A DNA stretch of 64,000 nucleotides, taken from positions 1,555,501-1,619,500 of the forward strand of contig JADJXG010000001.1 in assembly GCA_016715965.1 (NCBI GenBank), given 5' to 3'. Shown here in pieces: positions 1 to 7,624 of the stretch; the first letter of the stretch is position 1, and every line of letters begins with the position of its first letter. The translations under genes were made by a program, and so were the position numbers. The stretch comes from Saprospiraceae bacterium. GTDB lineage: Bacteria > Bacteroidota > Bacteroidia > Chitinophagales > Saprospiraceae. Below the pieces are notes generated by a model that saw nothing but the letters and a program-made list of their open reading frames with translations, did not search any database and was not told the DNA's origin.

Positions 1-720
1 ATTGGAAACCAATCCTTCTTGTTTAGAATTCGTCATTGCCATTTCCTTGATTCTTTGCAAAGTCGATTCCAGATCAACGAGTAAACCCATTGCAATATCT
101 TTGTCAAGGTCTCCTGCTTCAAAATAAAATCTAATTTGTTCTAAAGTTATATCAATTACATTGGTGTTCCAGTATTCAAATGTATTGAGATTGGCATATT
201 TGTCCCATATTGTTTTAATCTTAGAGATCAGATCCGGAGGAAATCCATTTGAATCAAAAGGGGCACGAATATACTGTTCTACCTTCCAAACAGTTTTCGC
301 AAAAACATAAAACATGAAAAGTGCCAGATTGGGATAAAGAAAGTAGTAAAATATCGGTAATTCTCTGGTTGCATAAAAAACCTTAGCTTCTTTTTCCTGA
401 TCCAGTCCACTCAAATTGATTGAAAGTCTGGTCAGGTATTCCTCTATATTTCTAATTGGATAAACGATATTAGGCACAGAAAACAACTTTAATTTTCCAA
501 GATTGCCAAATAAGTCATTGGTGTCAATGGAGTAATGTTTGATCAGGAATAGCATTTCATCAACCGTATAAAAATGATCAGCCCTGTTTTTCTTATAAAT
601 AGCAGTAATACTGCAATTTAACAATTCGGCCAATTCATTCACCCACCTTTTCTTGTCCTTAATATTTTCTTTTAACAAATCGTGAAACCGGTTCTTGATT
701 TCCTGATTAAAATTATTCAT
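1..720 (-). CDS. HTH transcriptional regulator-like protein (3' end outside window)
   Basis: An ATG at 718-720 (minus strand) opens a frame that runs 240 codons without a stop to the window edge, so the C-terminus is missing. Residues about 26-62 look like a helix-turn-helix of the XRE kind: they begin WVNELAELLNCSITAIYKK and continue with a helix ending in LIKHYSID. The remaining ~170 residues are aromatic-rich and predicted helical, including an ELPIFYYFLYPNLALF stretch. I do not recognise a ligand domain. This architecture, an N-terminal HTH with a long helical tail, occurs in Bacteroidota regulators of unknown target. It is divergent from the T9SS gene at 922, with 201 bp between them holding candidate promoters for both. 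DNA binding is inferred from the HTH alone. Confidence 0.7.
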   Translation of the reverse strand, partial: MNNFNQEIKNRFHDLLKENIKDKKRWVNELAELLNCSITAIYKKNRADHFYTVDEMLFLIKHYSIDTNDLFGNLGKLKLFSVPNIVYPIRNIEEYLTRLSINLSGLDQEKEAKVFYATRELPIFYYFLYPNLALFMFYVFAKTVWKVEQYIRAPFDSNGFPPDLISKIKTIWDKYANLNTFEYWNTNVIDITLEQIRFYFEAGDLDKDIAMGLLVDLESTLQRIKEMAMTNSKQEGLVSN

Positions 721-768
721 ATTGTATAAATTTATAAGTTTTTATGGTTTAAAAATATCAATTTTAGC

Positions 769-776
769 CAAAGATA
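769..776 (-). promoter_or_regulatory. Candidate -7 box TATCTTTG
   Basis: On the minus strand the sequence reads TATCTTTG, matching the Bacteroidota -7 consensus TAnnTTTG, 48 bp upstream of the HTH gene start. I do not see a clear -33 TTTG at the usual spacing. The region is very AT-rich, so chance matches are possible. Confidence 0.4.
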
Positions 777-874
777 AGTAATTAGTTACTATTATTTTAA
801 AATTTTGTACAAAAAGTTTAAAAAACTAGTTTAAATCTGTCCAACAAATCCAACACATGACATTCAGAGGCAAG

Positions 875-882
875 TACTTTTG
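875..882 (+). promoter_or_regulatory. Candidate -7 box TACTTTTG
   Basis: TACTTTTG matches TAnnTTTG and lies about 40 bp upstream of the ATG at 922. It is the best candidate promoter for the two-gene unit 922-3669. No convincing -33 element is visible. Confidence 0.45.
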
Positions 883-921
883 TTCTGATAATTTTATTGT
901 TCACTTTTAACACCTAATTTT

Positions 922-2070
922 ATGTTACACTATTCCCACATTTTTAAGTATTGGCAAAATTTAATGCCTTTAAGAGCTTTTAAAATATGCCTTTTGATCC
1001 TTGTTGTATTTTTTGATCATTCAGTTGTCCAAACACAAGATTTGGATCCTGTTAAAAAAATTAGTTATGATCAGCTTGAGACCGTTTCATTTGCGATTTC
1101 CAGTGATTTAAGCCTGGAGACTCTTCACCCATCCGACATTCTAATGGCACGTAGTGAAGTAACTAAAAAAAGCAAAATCATCACGGTAGATCAGTCTGGT
1201 AAATTAAGAACGGAAACAATTTCGTTGTATAGCAATGGTCAAGAAAAGAGCCAATTTACAAGACCTTATCGAACCGTTCTGGATGATCAAGGAGTTAAAT
1301 TTTATAATGCTGAGAATGTCCTTTATTTTCAAGAGCAACATTCAGAAGGTGAAGAAATTCCAACTTTTGAATTAACGGAAGATTTTATGGATCATTTTGG
1401 CTATCATCCCACCTTGCAAAAGCCAAATCAAGATGAGCTATATGCACTGATTAATTCTGGTTTTTCAATTGATTTTGATGGACAGAGTATTCTGACCTTA
1501 GTTGATTCTAATTTCCGCGCAGTTTTTGATTTTATCAAGCAATCCACTTTGGAGGAATTTTATAAAAATGGTGTATTGCACCATAGCATATATACCCAGT
1601 TTTCTCCAGAATTGGAAAATGGTATGACTGTTAAAGTCTTGACTATTGATAAGTCTTACCTCTCCCTAAGAAATGGAGGATTAATGGAAAAAACCACTCA
1701 GACTGAATTTAATAATTATGAAATAGACAACCAATCAGTTTATCAAATAGAGAATTTTAACGATTTAAACACGAGATCCAATAGTTCTCAGTCGAGAATA
1801 ACAATAAATCAATTTGACAACAAGGTATTTACAAAACAAGAGTCGGTGGTTTTATGGCCTAATCCAATGACAGATATCATAAATGTTGAGGTGAATGATT
1901 CTGCTGGTAAATTGGAATACAGGATATTAAACTTACAAGGTCAAACCATTGTCTCAGGTGGATTTCAAAGAAAAATACAAATTAACCTTTCCGACATTTC
2001 TAGCGGATCATACATTCTGGAAATTAAAAATGGAACTAATTTTTACTACAAAAAATTTCAAAAAATCTAA
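922..2070 (+). CDS. Secreted protein with T9SS type A sorting domain
   Basis: This 382-residue exported protein has an unknown central domain. The signal peptide fits best if translation starts at the in-frame ATG at 964 (MPLRAFKICLLILVVFF, then a VQTQ-like cleavage region), because the first 14 residues from 922 are not signal-like. The last ~75 residues are a type A T9SS sorting domain. It opens with WPNPMTDIINVEV, continues with a YRILNLQGQTI strand and ends SGSYILEIKNG before a basic tail. The product would be exported by Sec, then secreted or surface-anchored by T9SS. The middle region (Asp/Phe/Tyr-rich, residues 40-300) is not a domain I recognise. The hydrolase gene follows 30 bp downstream, so the two are probably co-transcribed. 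Confidence 0.75.
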   Translation: MLHYSHIFKYWQNLMPLRAFKICLLILVVFFDHSVVQTQDLDPVKKISYDQLETVSFAISSDLSLETLHPSDILMARSEVTKKSKIITVDQSGKLRTETISLYSNGQEKSQFTRPYRTVLDDQGVKFYNAENVLYFQEQHSEGEEIPTFELTEDFMDHFGYHPTLQKPNQDELYALINSGFSIDFDGQSILTLVDSNFRAVFDFIKQSTLEEFYKNGVLHHSIYTQFSPELENGMTVKVLTIDKSYLSLRNGGLMEKTTQTEFNNYEIDNQSVYQIENFNDLNTRSNSSQSRITINQFDNKVFTKQESVVLWPNPMTDIINVEVNDSAGKLEYRILNLQGQTIVSGGFQRKIQINLSDISSGSYILEIKNGTNFYYKKFQKI

Positions 2071-2100
2071 CATTGTTTAACTAACTAGAAAAATTACATC

Positions 2101-3669
2101 ATGAAAAAATTAAACTTCACTATATTGTACCTTATTATGTTTTATCTTGGCAATGTCATGGCTCAGGAAATTCAAGGTCAAAATAACCAACCAGGTGGTG
2201 CAGCAGGATTTAATCAAGTGATTGGATTAGGCGGACCTTCAATAGAAGCTAATTATGTACCAACACAGGTCGATAATCCACCAGTATCACCTGCTCCGGA
2301 TGAAGGGCTAAGAAACATTTTTTGGGTGCACGGACTAAATGGTGACATTGGTTCTTGGGCAAGAGCTGCTACTGCATCTGAATTTAATGTAGCACCTGAC
2401 TTTTCGGCGAGAAAAGTAATTTCTAATTCGAATTTCACCTATACCCAGTCTTCTGGTTTGTTAGATGCATCTGCACAGGTTGGTACCTGGATTAGAGGCA
2501 CCAAGGATAATCATCCCGACAGAGACTTTATCATTGCACATAGTCAAGGAGGAATCGTCAGCCGTGGATTGTTGCATTTAAATTTTTGCACCACGCCTAA
2601 AACCAAACCAAATTTTGGAGGTTTGGTCACATTTTGTAGTTCACACCAAGGAGCACTTTTATTGAATAATGTAGCAGAATTTGAAAAATTGGCTATAAAA
2701 ATGTGTACTGAGATGAATGACGGTCCAATACTCGAAGGATTATTAGATTTCAAAATTTTTGGTTTACCTCTTCCCTGGAGACTGGGAAAGAAAGTATTGG
2801 TAACCGTGGATAGCCTTTGTGAAGATTTTACCAAAACCATTTTCCCATTAGTATTAAACAAAGAAACACCAAACATTACCAAAGATTATGAAGTTGGGGC
2901 ACCATTGTTAAAAAAGATGAACGATTGTCTGGACGGAAATCGAGAACTTGAAGTTTTTCCTAAAGTTGCATTTTATGGTGTTGAACCAAAAGAACACCTT
3001 ATGCTTAGAACTGTTCTTTATTTTGCGAAATCTTCTCAAGTACCAGATTATTTTCAAGCCAAAGATGATGATGAACTTATTTCTGATTTTGATACAACAT
3101 ATTCAAAATATCGAAGAAAATATGAAACTTATGCAAATAACTATAATATTGCTTATGATCACTATAATAAACTTGAGTGTTATAAAAAATGGAAAATTCT
3201 ACCACCACCTTGTCATCAGCTAAAGAAGGACGTTGAAAAGTATAAAATTCTCAAGGAAGCTTACTTAAAAGGAGTGAATTTTTTAGATCAAATGGATGAT
3301 CAGTATAAATTAATTATTGGAGCTTTGGAAATCAAAAAAATCACAAAACATTTCTGTGTTTGTGAGAACCGTTTGACTGGTAGGGTTGAACGGTATGAAG
3401 TCAGCGATCCTACTTTATGTAATAGAAAGACCAGACCAGAAATAGAATGTTATCCTTTAGATCAGATTGAGTATTTAAGAATAGAAAAAGATTCTGACGG
3501 GGTCGTGTTGGCAGAATCTGCAGCCAATTTACCGGGTGCTACTTATGCTCCTCAAGAAATGAAAAATTCCTCTCATATGCAGGCAAGAAATGATGAGGAA
3601 TTGAAAAAGGGCTTAATAAGGTTGTATGAGGGAGGAACCGATCCATTTTTTAGAACTCGTGCGAAATAG
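2101..3669 (+). CDS. Secreted alpha/beta-hydrolase (lipase/esterase-like)
   Basis: The 522-residue protein has a clear signal peptide (MKKLNFTILYLIMFYLGNVMA, cleavage near residue 21). An alpha/beta-hydrolase core begins at NIFWVHGLNGD (residues 72-82, the oxyanion-hole HG). The nucleophile elbow is AHSQGG (Ser148), an A-x-S-x-G variant of G-x-S-x-G. A C-terminal SSHMQARND segment offers a candidate catalytic His. This resembles PGAP1/lipase-like secreted hydrolases, but the substrate cannot be read from the sequence. Residues about 325-400 form a charged, Tyr/Lys-rich helical insertion, followed by a Cys-containing segment (CVCENR). There is no T9SS sorting domain, so a periplasmic or other location is likely. 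A good terminator follows the stop codon. Confidence 0.7.
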   Translation: MKKLNFTILYLIMFYLGNVMAQEIQGQNNQPGGAAGFNQVIGLGGPSIEANYVPTQVDNPPVSPAPDEGLRNIFWVHGLNGDIGSWARAATASEFNVAPDFSARKVISNSNFTYTQSSGLLDASAQVGTWIRGTKDNHPDRDFIIAHSQGGIVSRGLLHLNFCTTPKTKPNFGGLVTFCSSHQGALLLNNVAEFEKLAIKMCTEMNDGPILEGLLDFKIFGLPLPWRLGKKVLVTVDSLCEDFTKTIFPLVLNKETPNITKDYEVGAPLLKKMNDCLDGNRELEVFPKVAFYGVEPKEHLMLRTVLYFAKSSQVPDYFQAKDDDELISDFDTTYSKYRRKYETYANNYNIAYDHYNKLECYKKWKILPPPCHQLKKDVEKYKILKEAYLKGVNFLDQMDDQYKLIIGALEIKKITKHFCVCENRLTGRVERYEVSDPTLCNRKTRPEIECYPLDQIEYLRIEKDSDGVVLAESAANLPGATYAPQEMKNSSHMQARNDEELKKGLIRLYEGGTDPFFRTRAK

Positions 3670-3683
3670 ATTAATTTACCAAT

Positions 3684-3707
3684 GGAGGCAATTATTTGCC
3701 TCCTTTT
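3684..3707 (+). terminator. Rho-independent terminator
   Basis: An 8-bp perfect stem GGAGGCAA/TTGCCTCC with a four-base loop is followed by TTTT. It lies 15 bp after the stop codon of the hydrolase gene and separates that unit from the duplicated lipoprotein genes. Confidence 0.8.
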
Positions 3708-3721
3708 AATTAAATAACAAA

Positions 3722-4993
3722 ATGAAACAATTTACTTTAATGCTTGGATTATTTTTTTACATACTCATACATTTGGCGTGTGAGCCACACGATATGCCTT
3801 GCATAAATCCACCTTGCGAGCCGATAGACACTACTATGCCAAAACCAATGGTCGATACCAATATTGTGTGGAAACACAATGCTGACACCAATCGGAATAT
3901 ATGTTCTACTATGAAGCCGGTGTTATTTGGAAACACAGTTTTATTCAGCCGCAGAACCTCAGGAATCCCGGATGGATTTATGTTTTTTGATAAAAAAACA
4001 GGAGAGCTTCTCCATTTATACGAGGATCATATTAGCCCAAATTGGAAATCTGGATCCACTTATCAATATGAACAATTTTGTGTGGTAACAGATTGGCATG
4101 AGGTCTTCCTGTTGGATTTAACAACGAATAGATTGATTAAACGAATCAATCTCAGAGATTATGGATATGAGGGTTTACCGAGAATCGGTGGACTTGGTGA
4201 ATGGGTGTATCTTCCTGTTGAAAAAGTAGGACATCCCAAACAGGAATATACCAATATCTGGTTGCGCTGGAATATGATGACTTACCAATTGGAAGAGGTG
4301 CTCACCATCGTGGATCAAGGCACTTTTGTCGCAGGTTTTGAATCCCTTGCTTTTTGGTTTAAACCAAATGGAGATACTGTGATGATCTTTCAAAATAGAC
4401 AATACGATTTTATCAATCGAAATCGACGCATCGATCTTTACGCTTACAATATGCGGACCAGAGAATTTGAATGGAAAGTTGACTCATTTACCCGAACAGG
4501 TAATACCAGTATCTTCCCAATAATCATTCAAGAGGACCGATTGTATTTTCAAGGAGGGAATGAGGCATTTTGTTTTAGCTGTGTCGATGGAAGTGTAATT
4601 TGGAATCAATATTTTCCCGGTGAAGGTTTTTTTGTTTCAAATGCGATTTTAGAGGAAGGATTATATGTACTCAAGGGTGAAACAAAAAAAATGTACGCAA
4701 TCGATCATAAATCTGGAAATATAGCCTGGGTTAATAATGATGCTGGTACATCCTCAAGCAACTTGGTATATCACAAAGGTTCTATTTATTATGAGACGGG
4801 TCAGGATGGTTTAGGAGTCCTACGAAGGATTAGGGTAAGAGATGGAAAGGTGGATTGGACCTTGTTTCCAAGCTCCTACAAACAATTTTCACACGCATCC
4901 TACGGGCCATCCGGCATTGCAATTGACCATGAGACCGACCTGTTGTATGCCAATGACCGGGTGTATCATTTGTGTATTAAATTGCCAAAATAA
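3722..4993 (+). CDS. PQQ-like beta-propeller lipoprotein, copy 1
   Basis: A 423-residue predicted lipoprotein. The signal ends in a lipobox-like IHLAC (Cys at about residue 20), followed by a Pro/Cys-rich linker. The rest shows repeated motifs of an eight-bladed PQQ-type propeller: FFDKKTGELLHLYEDH, YAIDHKSGNIAWVN and RIRVRDGKVDWTLF all match the blade pattern D-x-x-x-G-x-x-x-W. No PQQ ligands or BamB-specific features are evident, so a binding or scaffold role is as likely as catalysis. It is a close paralogue of the next gene (5056-6324). The two share long near-identical blocks, above all in the last ~70 codons, so they arose by tandem duplication. Function unknown. Confidence 0.75.
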   Translation: MKQFTLMLGLFFYILIHLACEPHDMPCINPPCEPIDTTMPKPMVDTNIVWKHNADTNRNICSTMKPVLFGNTVLFSRRTSGIPDGFMFFDKKTGELLHLYEDHISPNWKSGSTYQYEQFCVVTDWHEVFLLDLTTNRLIKRINLRDYGYEGLPRIGGLGEWVYLPVEKVGHPKQEYTNIWLRWNMMTYQLEEVLTIVDQGTFVAGFESLAFWFKPNGDTVMIFQNRQYDFINRNRRIDLYAYNMRTREFEWKVDSFTRTGNTSIFPIIIQEDRLYFQGGNEAFCFSCVDGSVIWNQYFPGEGFFVSNAILEEGLYVLKGETKKMYAIDHKSGNIAWVNNDAGTSSSNLVYHKGSIYYETGQDGLGVLRRIRVRDGKVDWTLFPSSYKQFSHASYGPSGIAIDHETDLLYANDRVYHLCIKLPK

Positions 4994-5055
4994 ACCCTGT
5001 TTTTATGATTCAAGAACTACCTAAAACTATTTGAATTATTTTTAACACTAAGATT

Positions 5056-6324
5056 ATGAAAACAATTAAATTGATTTGCTTATTCTGTCTTTTAAATGGA
5101 TTTATGAGTTGTGAACCCAGTGATCTGATCACAATTATTTTAGATCAACACCCTCAGGATACCACATTTACTGCGTCAGTTATAGACAGCAATATTGTTT
5201 GGAAGTACAATCCGGGTTTAAACCGCAATATATTCTCTTCCATGAATCCAGTACTGTATGGCAATACCGTATTGTTTAGCCGCAGGACTTCGGGATTACA
5301 GGATGGGTTAATGTTTTTTGACAAAAAGACAGGAGTGCTTCTGAATTTATTTGAAAATCATACGAGTAATGAATGGTTATCTGGAGAGAGCTATCAATAC
5401 CAGCATTATTGTGTACTGACTGACTGGTACGAAGTATTTTTATTGGACATGGAAAACAAAAAAATACAAAGAAGATTCAACCTAAAAAATTTTGGATATG
5501 AAGCCCGTCCCAGGATTTCAGGATTTGGAGAATGGATATACATTTCTGTAGGCCATAATGGCCATCCAAGGAAAAATTATACAAACACATGGTTGCGATG
5601 GAACCTGACCACAGACCAAATGGAAGAGATCTTGTCTATAGAAGATCCAGGAACTTTCGAAGCAAGTTTTGAATCACTGGCTTTTTGGTTAAAGCCAAAT
5701 GGAGATACCGTAATGATCTTTCAAAACCGACAATATGATTTTATTAATAAAAATCGGCGTATCGATCTATATGCTTTTAATATAAGGACTAAGGAATTTG
5801 AATGGAAATTGGACTCTATTACCAAAACTGGCAATTCCACTATTTTTCCAATTCTCATACAAGATGATCGTTTGTATTTTCAAGGTGTAAATGACGTCTA
5901 TTGTTATAGTTGCTATGATGGGAGTTTAATTTGGGAACGGTATTTTCCGGAAGTAGGAATTTCTAATGCAAACGCCTTACTGGAGGAAGGAAATTATATA
6001 CTTCAAGCCGGAGAGAATAAAATGATTGGGATAAATTCTTTGAATGGGAAAATTAACTGGACTAATCATTCTGCAGGCTATTCACTAAGCAATTTAGTAT
6101 ATCACAAAGGATATATTTATTATGAGACAGGTAAGGATGGATTAGGAGTCTTACGACGGATAAGGGTAAGTGATGGAAAAGTGGATTGGACGCTTTTTCC
6201 AAGCGCCTACAAACAGTTAACAAACGCATCCTACGGCACTTCCGGAATAGCTATTGACCATGAGACCAACCTGCTTTATTCCAATGACCGGGTGTATCAT
6301 TTGTGTATTAAATTACCTAAATGA
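5056..6324 (+). CDS. PQQ-like beta-propeller lipoprotein, copy 2
   Basis: A 422-residue paralogue of the preceding gene, in the same orientation with a 62-bp gap. The N-terminus is a short hydrophobic signal ending GFMSCEP, consistent with a lipoprotein (Cys near residue 19). The linker differs from copy 1, but the propeller is collinear: FFDKKTGVLLNLFENH, IGINSLNGKINWTNH and RIRVSDGKVDWTLF are the matching blades. The final NDRVYHLCIKLPK is identical in both proteins and nearly so in DNA. The signal and linker have diverged far more than the C-terminus, which suggests either strong constraint or gene conversion at the 3' end. The ligand is unknown. No terminator is obvious downstream. Confidence 0.75.
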   Translation: MKTIKLICLFCLLNGFMSCEPSDLITIILDQHPQDTTFTASVIDSNIVWKYNPGLNRNIFSSMNPVLYGNTVLFSRRTSGLQDGLMFFDKKTGVLLNLFENHTSNEWLSGESYQYQHYCVLTDWYEVFLLDMENKKIQRRFNLKNFGYEARPRISGFGEWIYISVGHNGHPRKNYTNTWLRWNLTTDQMEEILSIEDPGTFEASFESLAFWLKPNGDTVMIFQNRQYDFINKNRRIDLYAFNIRTKEFEWKLDSITKTGNSTIFPILIQDDRLYFQGVNDVYCYSCYDGSLIWERYFPEVGISNANALLEEGNYILQAGENKMIGINSLNGKINWTNHSAGYSLSNLVYHKGYIYYETGKDGLGVLRRIRVSDGKVDWTLFPSAYKQLTNASYGTSGIAIDHETNLLYSNDRVYHLCIKLPK

Positions 6325-6487
6325 ACTAAGTCAGGGATGCAATGCTTTAACAAGATTGATTCTATATTCAAGCAACACTAAATAAGCGAACACCAATTTA
6401 TTACTAGCAAAAGATTTTATTACCTGATTAATTCAGCAAAATGCGACCTGCAGTAAGTGCTATTAAATTGTATGTCGTAAGCTTTAC

Positions 6488-6501
6488 GAATGTATACATT
6501 C
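6488..6501. promoter_or_regulatory. Perfect 14-bp palindrome upstream of barrel gene
   Basis: GAATGTATACATTC is a perfect palindrome, 67 bp before the ATG at 6569, in the 244-bp gap between the second propeller gene and the barrel gene. A GTAAG...TTAC pair flanks it loosely. It could be an operator for a dimeric regulator, but it is AT-rich and occurs once in the parts I compared, so this is tentative. Confidence 0.3.
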
Positions 6502-6568
6502 TTACTTTTTGGACCAATTTCACAATGCTTTAAAAAATATTTATTAATTCACTTAAACACCAACAATT

Positions 6569-7261
6569 ATGAAAGACCTTATTAAATTTTCTTTCGTCAT
6601 TATTTCATTAATCATCACCTCCAACCTATTCTCACAAAATTTGGGAGTGAGAATTGGGATGAATTTATCAAACATGTATTTAGCGGATATAACGCATCTA
6701 TATAGTAAAGATTTTAAATTAAATCCGGGAATTCATTTAGGTTTAACTGGCAATTTGCCACTCAACAGAATATTTTCACTTGAAACAGCTTTGCTGTTTT
6801 CAAAAAAAGGTTTTATAAGTGAAGGTCAAGAAGACTATTTAGGAACATTAGCCGAGATTAAAGGTACTACAAATCTCTTCTACCTTGATATTCCATTAAA
6901 TCTAAAAGCTGCATTTAGTATGAAAGCAAGTAAAATATATTTTCTATTTGGGCCCTATATTGGAATTGGTATTTTCGGTGAATCCCGTTATGAAATAAAC
7001 CAATCAGGCGCAACTAAAACAAGAACTGAATTGGTCTCATGGGGATCTGATCCGGAATATGACGATATACGTAGATATGATTTAGGGTTAATTATGGGTG
7101 TTGGAATTGAGTTGACTTCTTTTCAGTTTGGAATAAATTATGGATTTGGATTAGCCAATATTTCGCCCTATATCGCAGATGAGATTACCATGAATAATTT
7201 AGTTTTTGGATTATCACTCGGATATAAGTTTAATCGTATCCGACCAGTAAACTACCAGTAA
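6569..7261 (+). CDS. Outer-membrane beta-barrel protein (porin-like)
   Basis: The 230-residue protein has a signal peptide (MKDLIKFSFVIISLIITSNLFSQ, residues 1-23). The mature protein shows alternating strand patterns: LGVRIGMNLSNMYL, PGIHLGLTGNLPLN, FSLETALLFSKKGF, FYLDIPLNLKAAF, LIMGVGIELTSFQFGINYG and NLVFGLSLGYKF. This is the PorT/OmpW-like small barrel pattern common in Bacteroidota ('outer membrane beta-barrel domain'). The final residues (NRIRPVNYQ) extend slightly past the last strand. It is probably an 8-stranded barrel in the outer membrane. The specific function is unknown. It stands alone, 244 bp from the upstream gene. Confidence 0.75.
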   Translation: MKDLIKFSFVIISLIITSNLFSQNLGVRIGMNLSNMYLADITHLYSKDFKLNPGIHLGLTGNLPLNRIFSLETALLFSKKGFISEGQEDYLGTLAEIKGTTNLFYLDIPLNLKAAFSMKASKIYFLFGPYIGIGIFGESRYEINQSGATKTRTELVSWGSDPEYDDIRRYDLGLIMGVGIELTSFQFGINYGFGLANISPYIADEITMNNLVFGLSLGYKFNRIRPVNYQ

Positions 7262-7544
7262 TTTAAAATCATAAAGGTCAATAGATTTGCAAAAAATGAA
7301 ATCTATGAATCTGTGGGAATAATTGCCTCAGAATTGGAAACCAAAGTGAATATAAGCAGTTGCTTGGATGGTTGCGATTGATCAACATTTTTGAGAACAG
7401 GTAGCTTCCAGAAAATGGTTAGGACCGGGTTTTGGACTCTTTTATCCTATCTGTTTCAAAGCTCCAGAACCCTGGATTGCACTAGTTGGCATTTTTCTGA
7501 ATTGCTTTATTCTAAACTATTCATTGTCTTTAGACCTCATGAAC
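7262..7544. other. Intergenic stretch without a supported gene
   Basis: Between the barrel gene and the M16 peptidase terminator there is no convincing coding region. A 72-codon open frame at 7391-7609 has no ATG start at its 5' end, no signal peptide or recognisable motif, and runs through the terminator hairpin. A TAGATTTG box at 7282-7289 is followed only by a nine-codon reading frame. Confidence 0.5.
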
Positions 7545-7588
7545 ATTTTAGAAAAACAAGCGGCCACTGGATCTCATCCAATGGCCGC
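7545..7588 (-). terminator. Rho-independent terminator of the M16 peptidase gene
   Basis: Positions 7560-7588 form a 13-bp stem (GCGGCCA... paired with ...TGGCCGC, one G-U wobble) with a three-base loop. Read on the minus strand it is followed by a T-rich run (TTGTTTTTCTAAAAT). It lies 36 bp past the stop codon of the peptidase gene at 7625. Confidence 0.8.
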
Positions 7589-7624
7589 AGTATAACTGAT
7601 TCTGATTAAATGTTTGGTTGAAAC

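Noticed and set aside
2253..2882. Minus-strand frames inside the hydrolase gene
   Set aside because: They are shadows of a strongly supported plus-strand gene and have no domain or start context.
7391..7609. 72-codon open frame between the barrel gene and the M16 gene
   Set aside because: No ATG at the 5' end, no signal or domain, and it crosses the M16 terminator hairpin.
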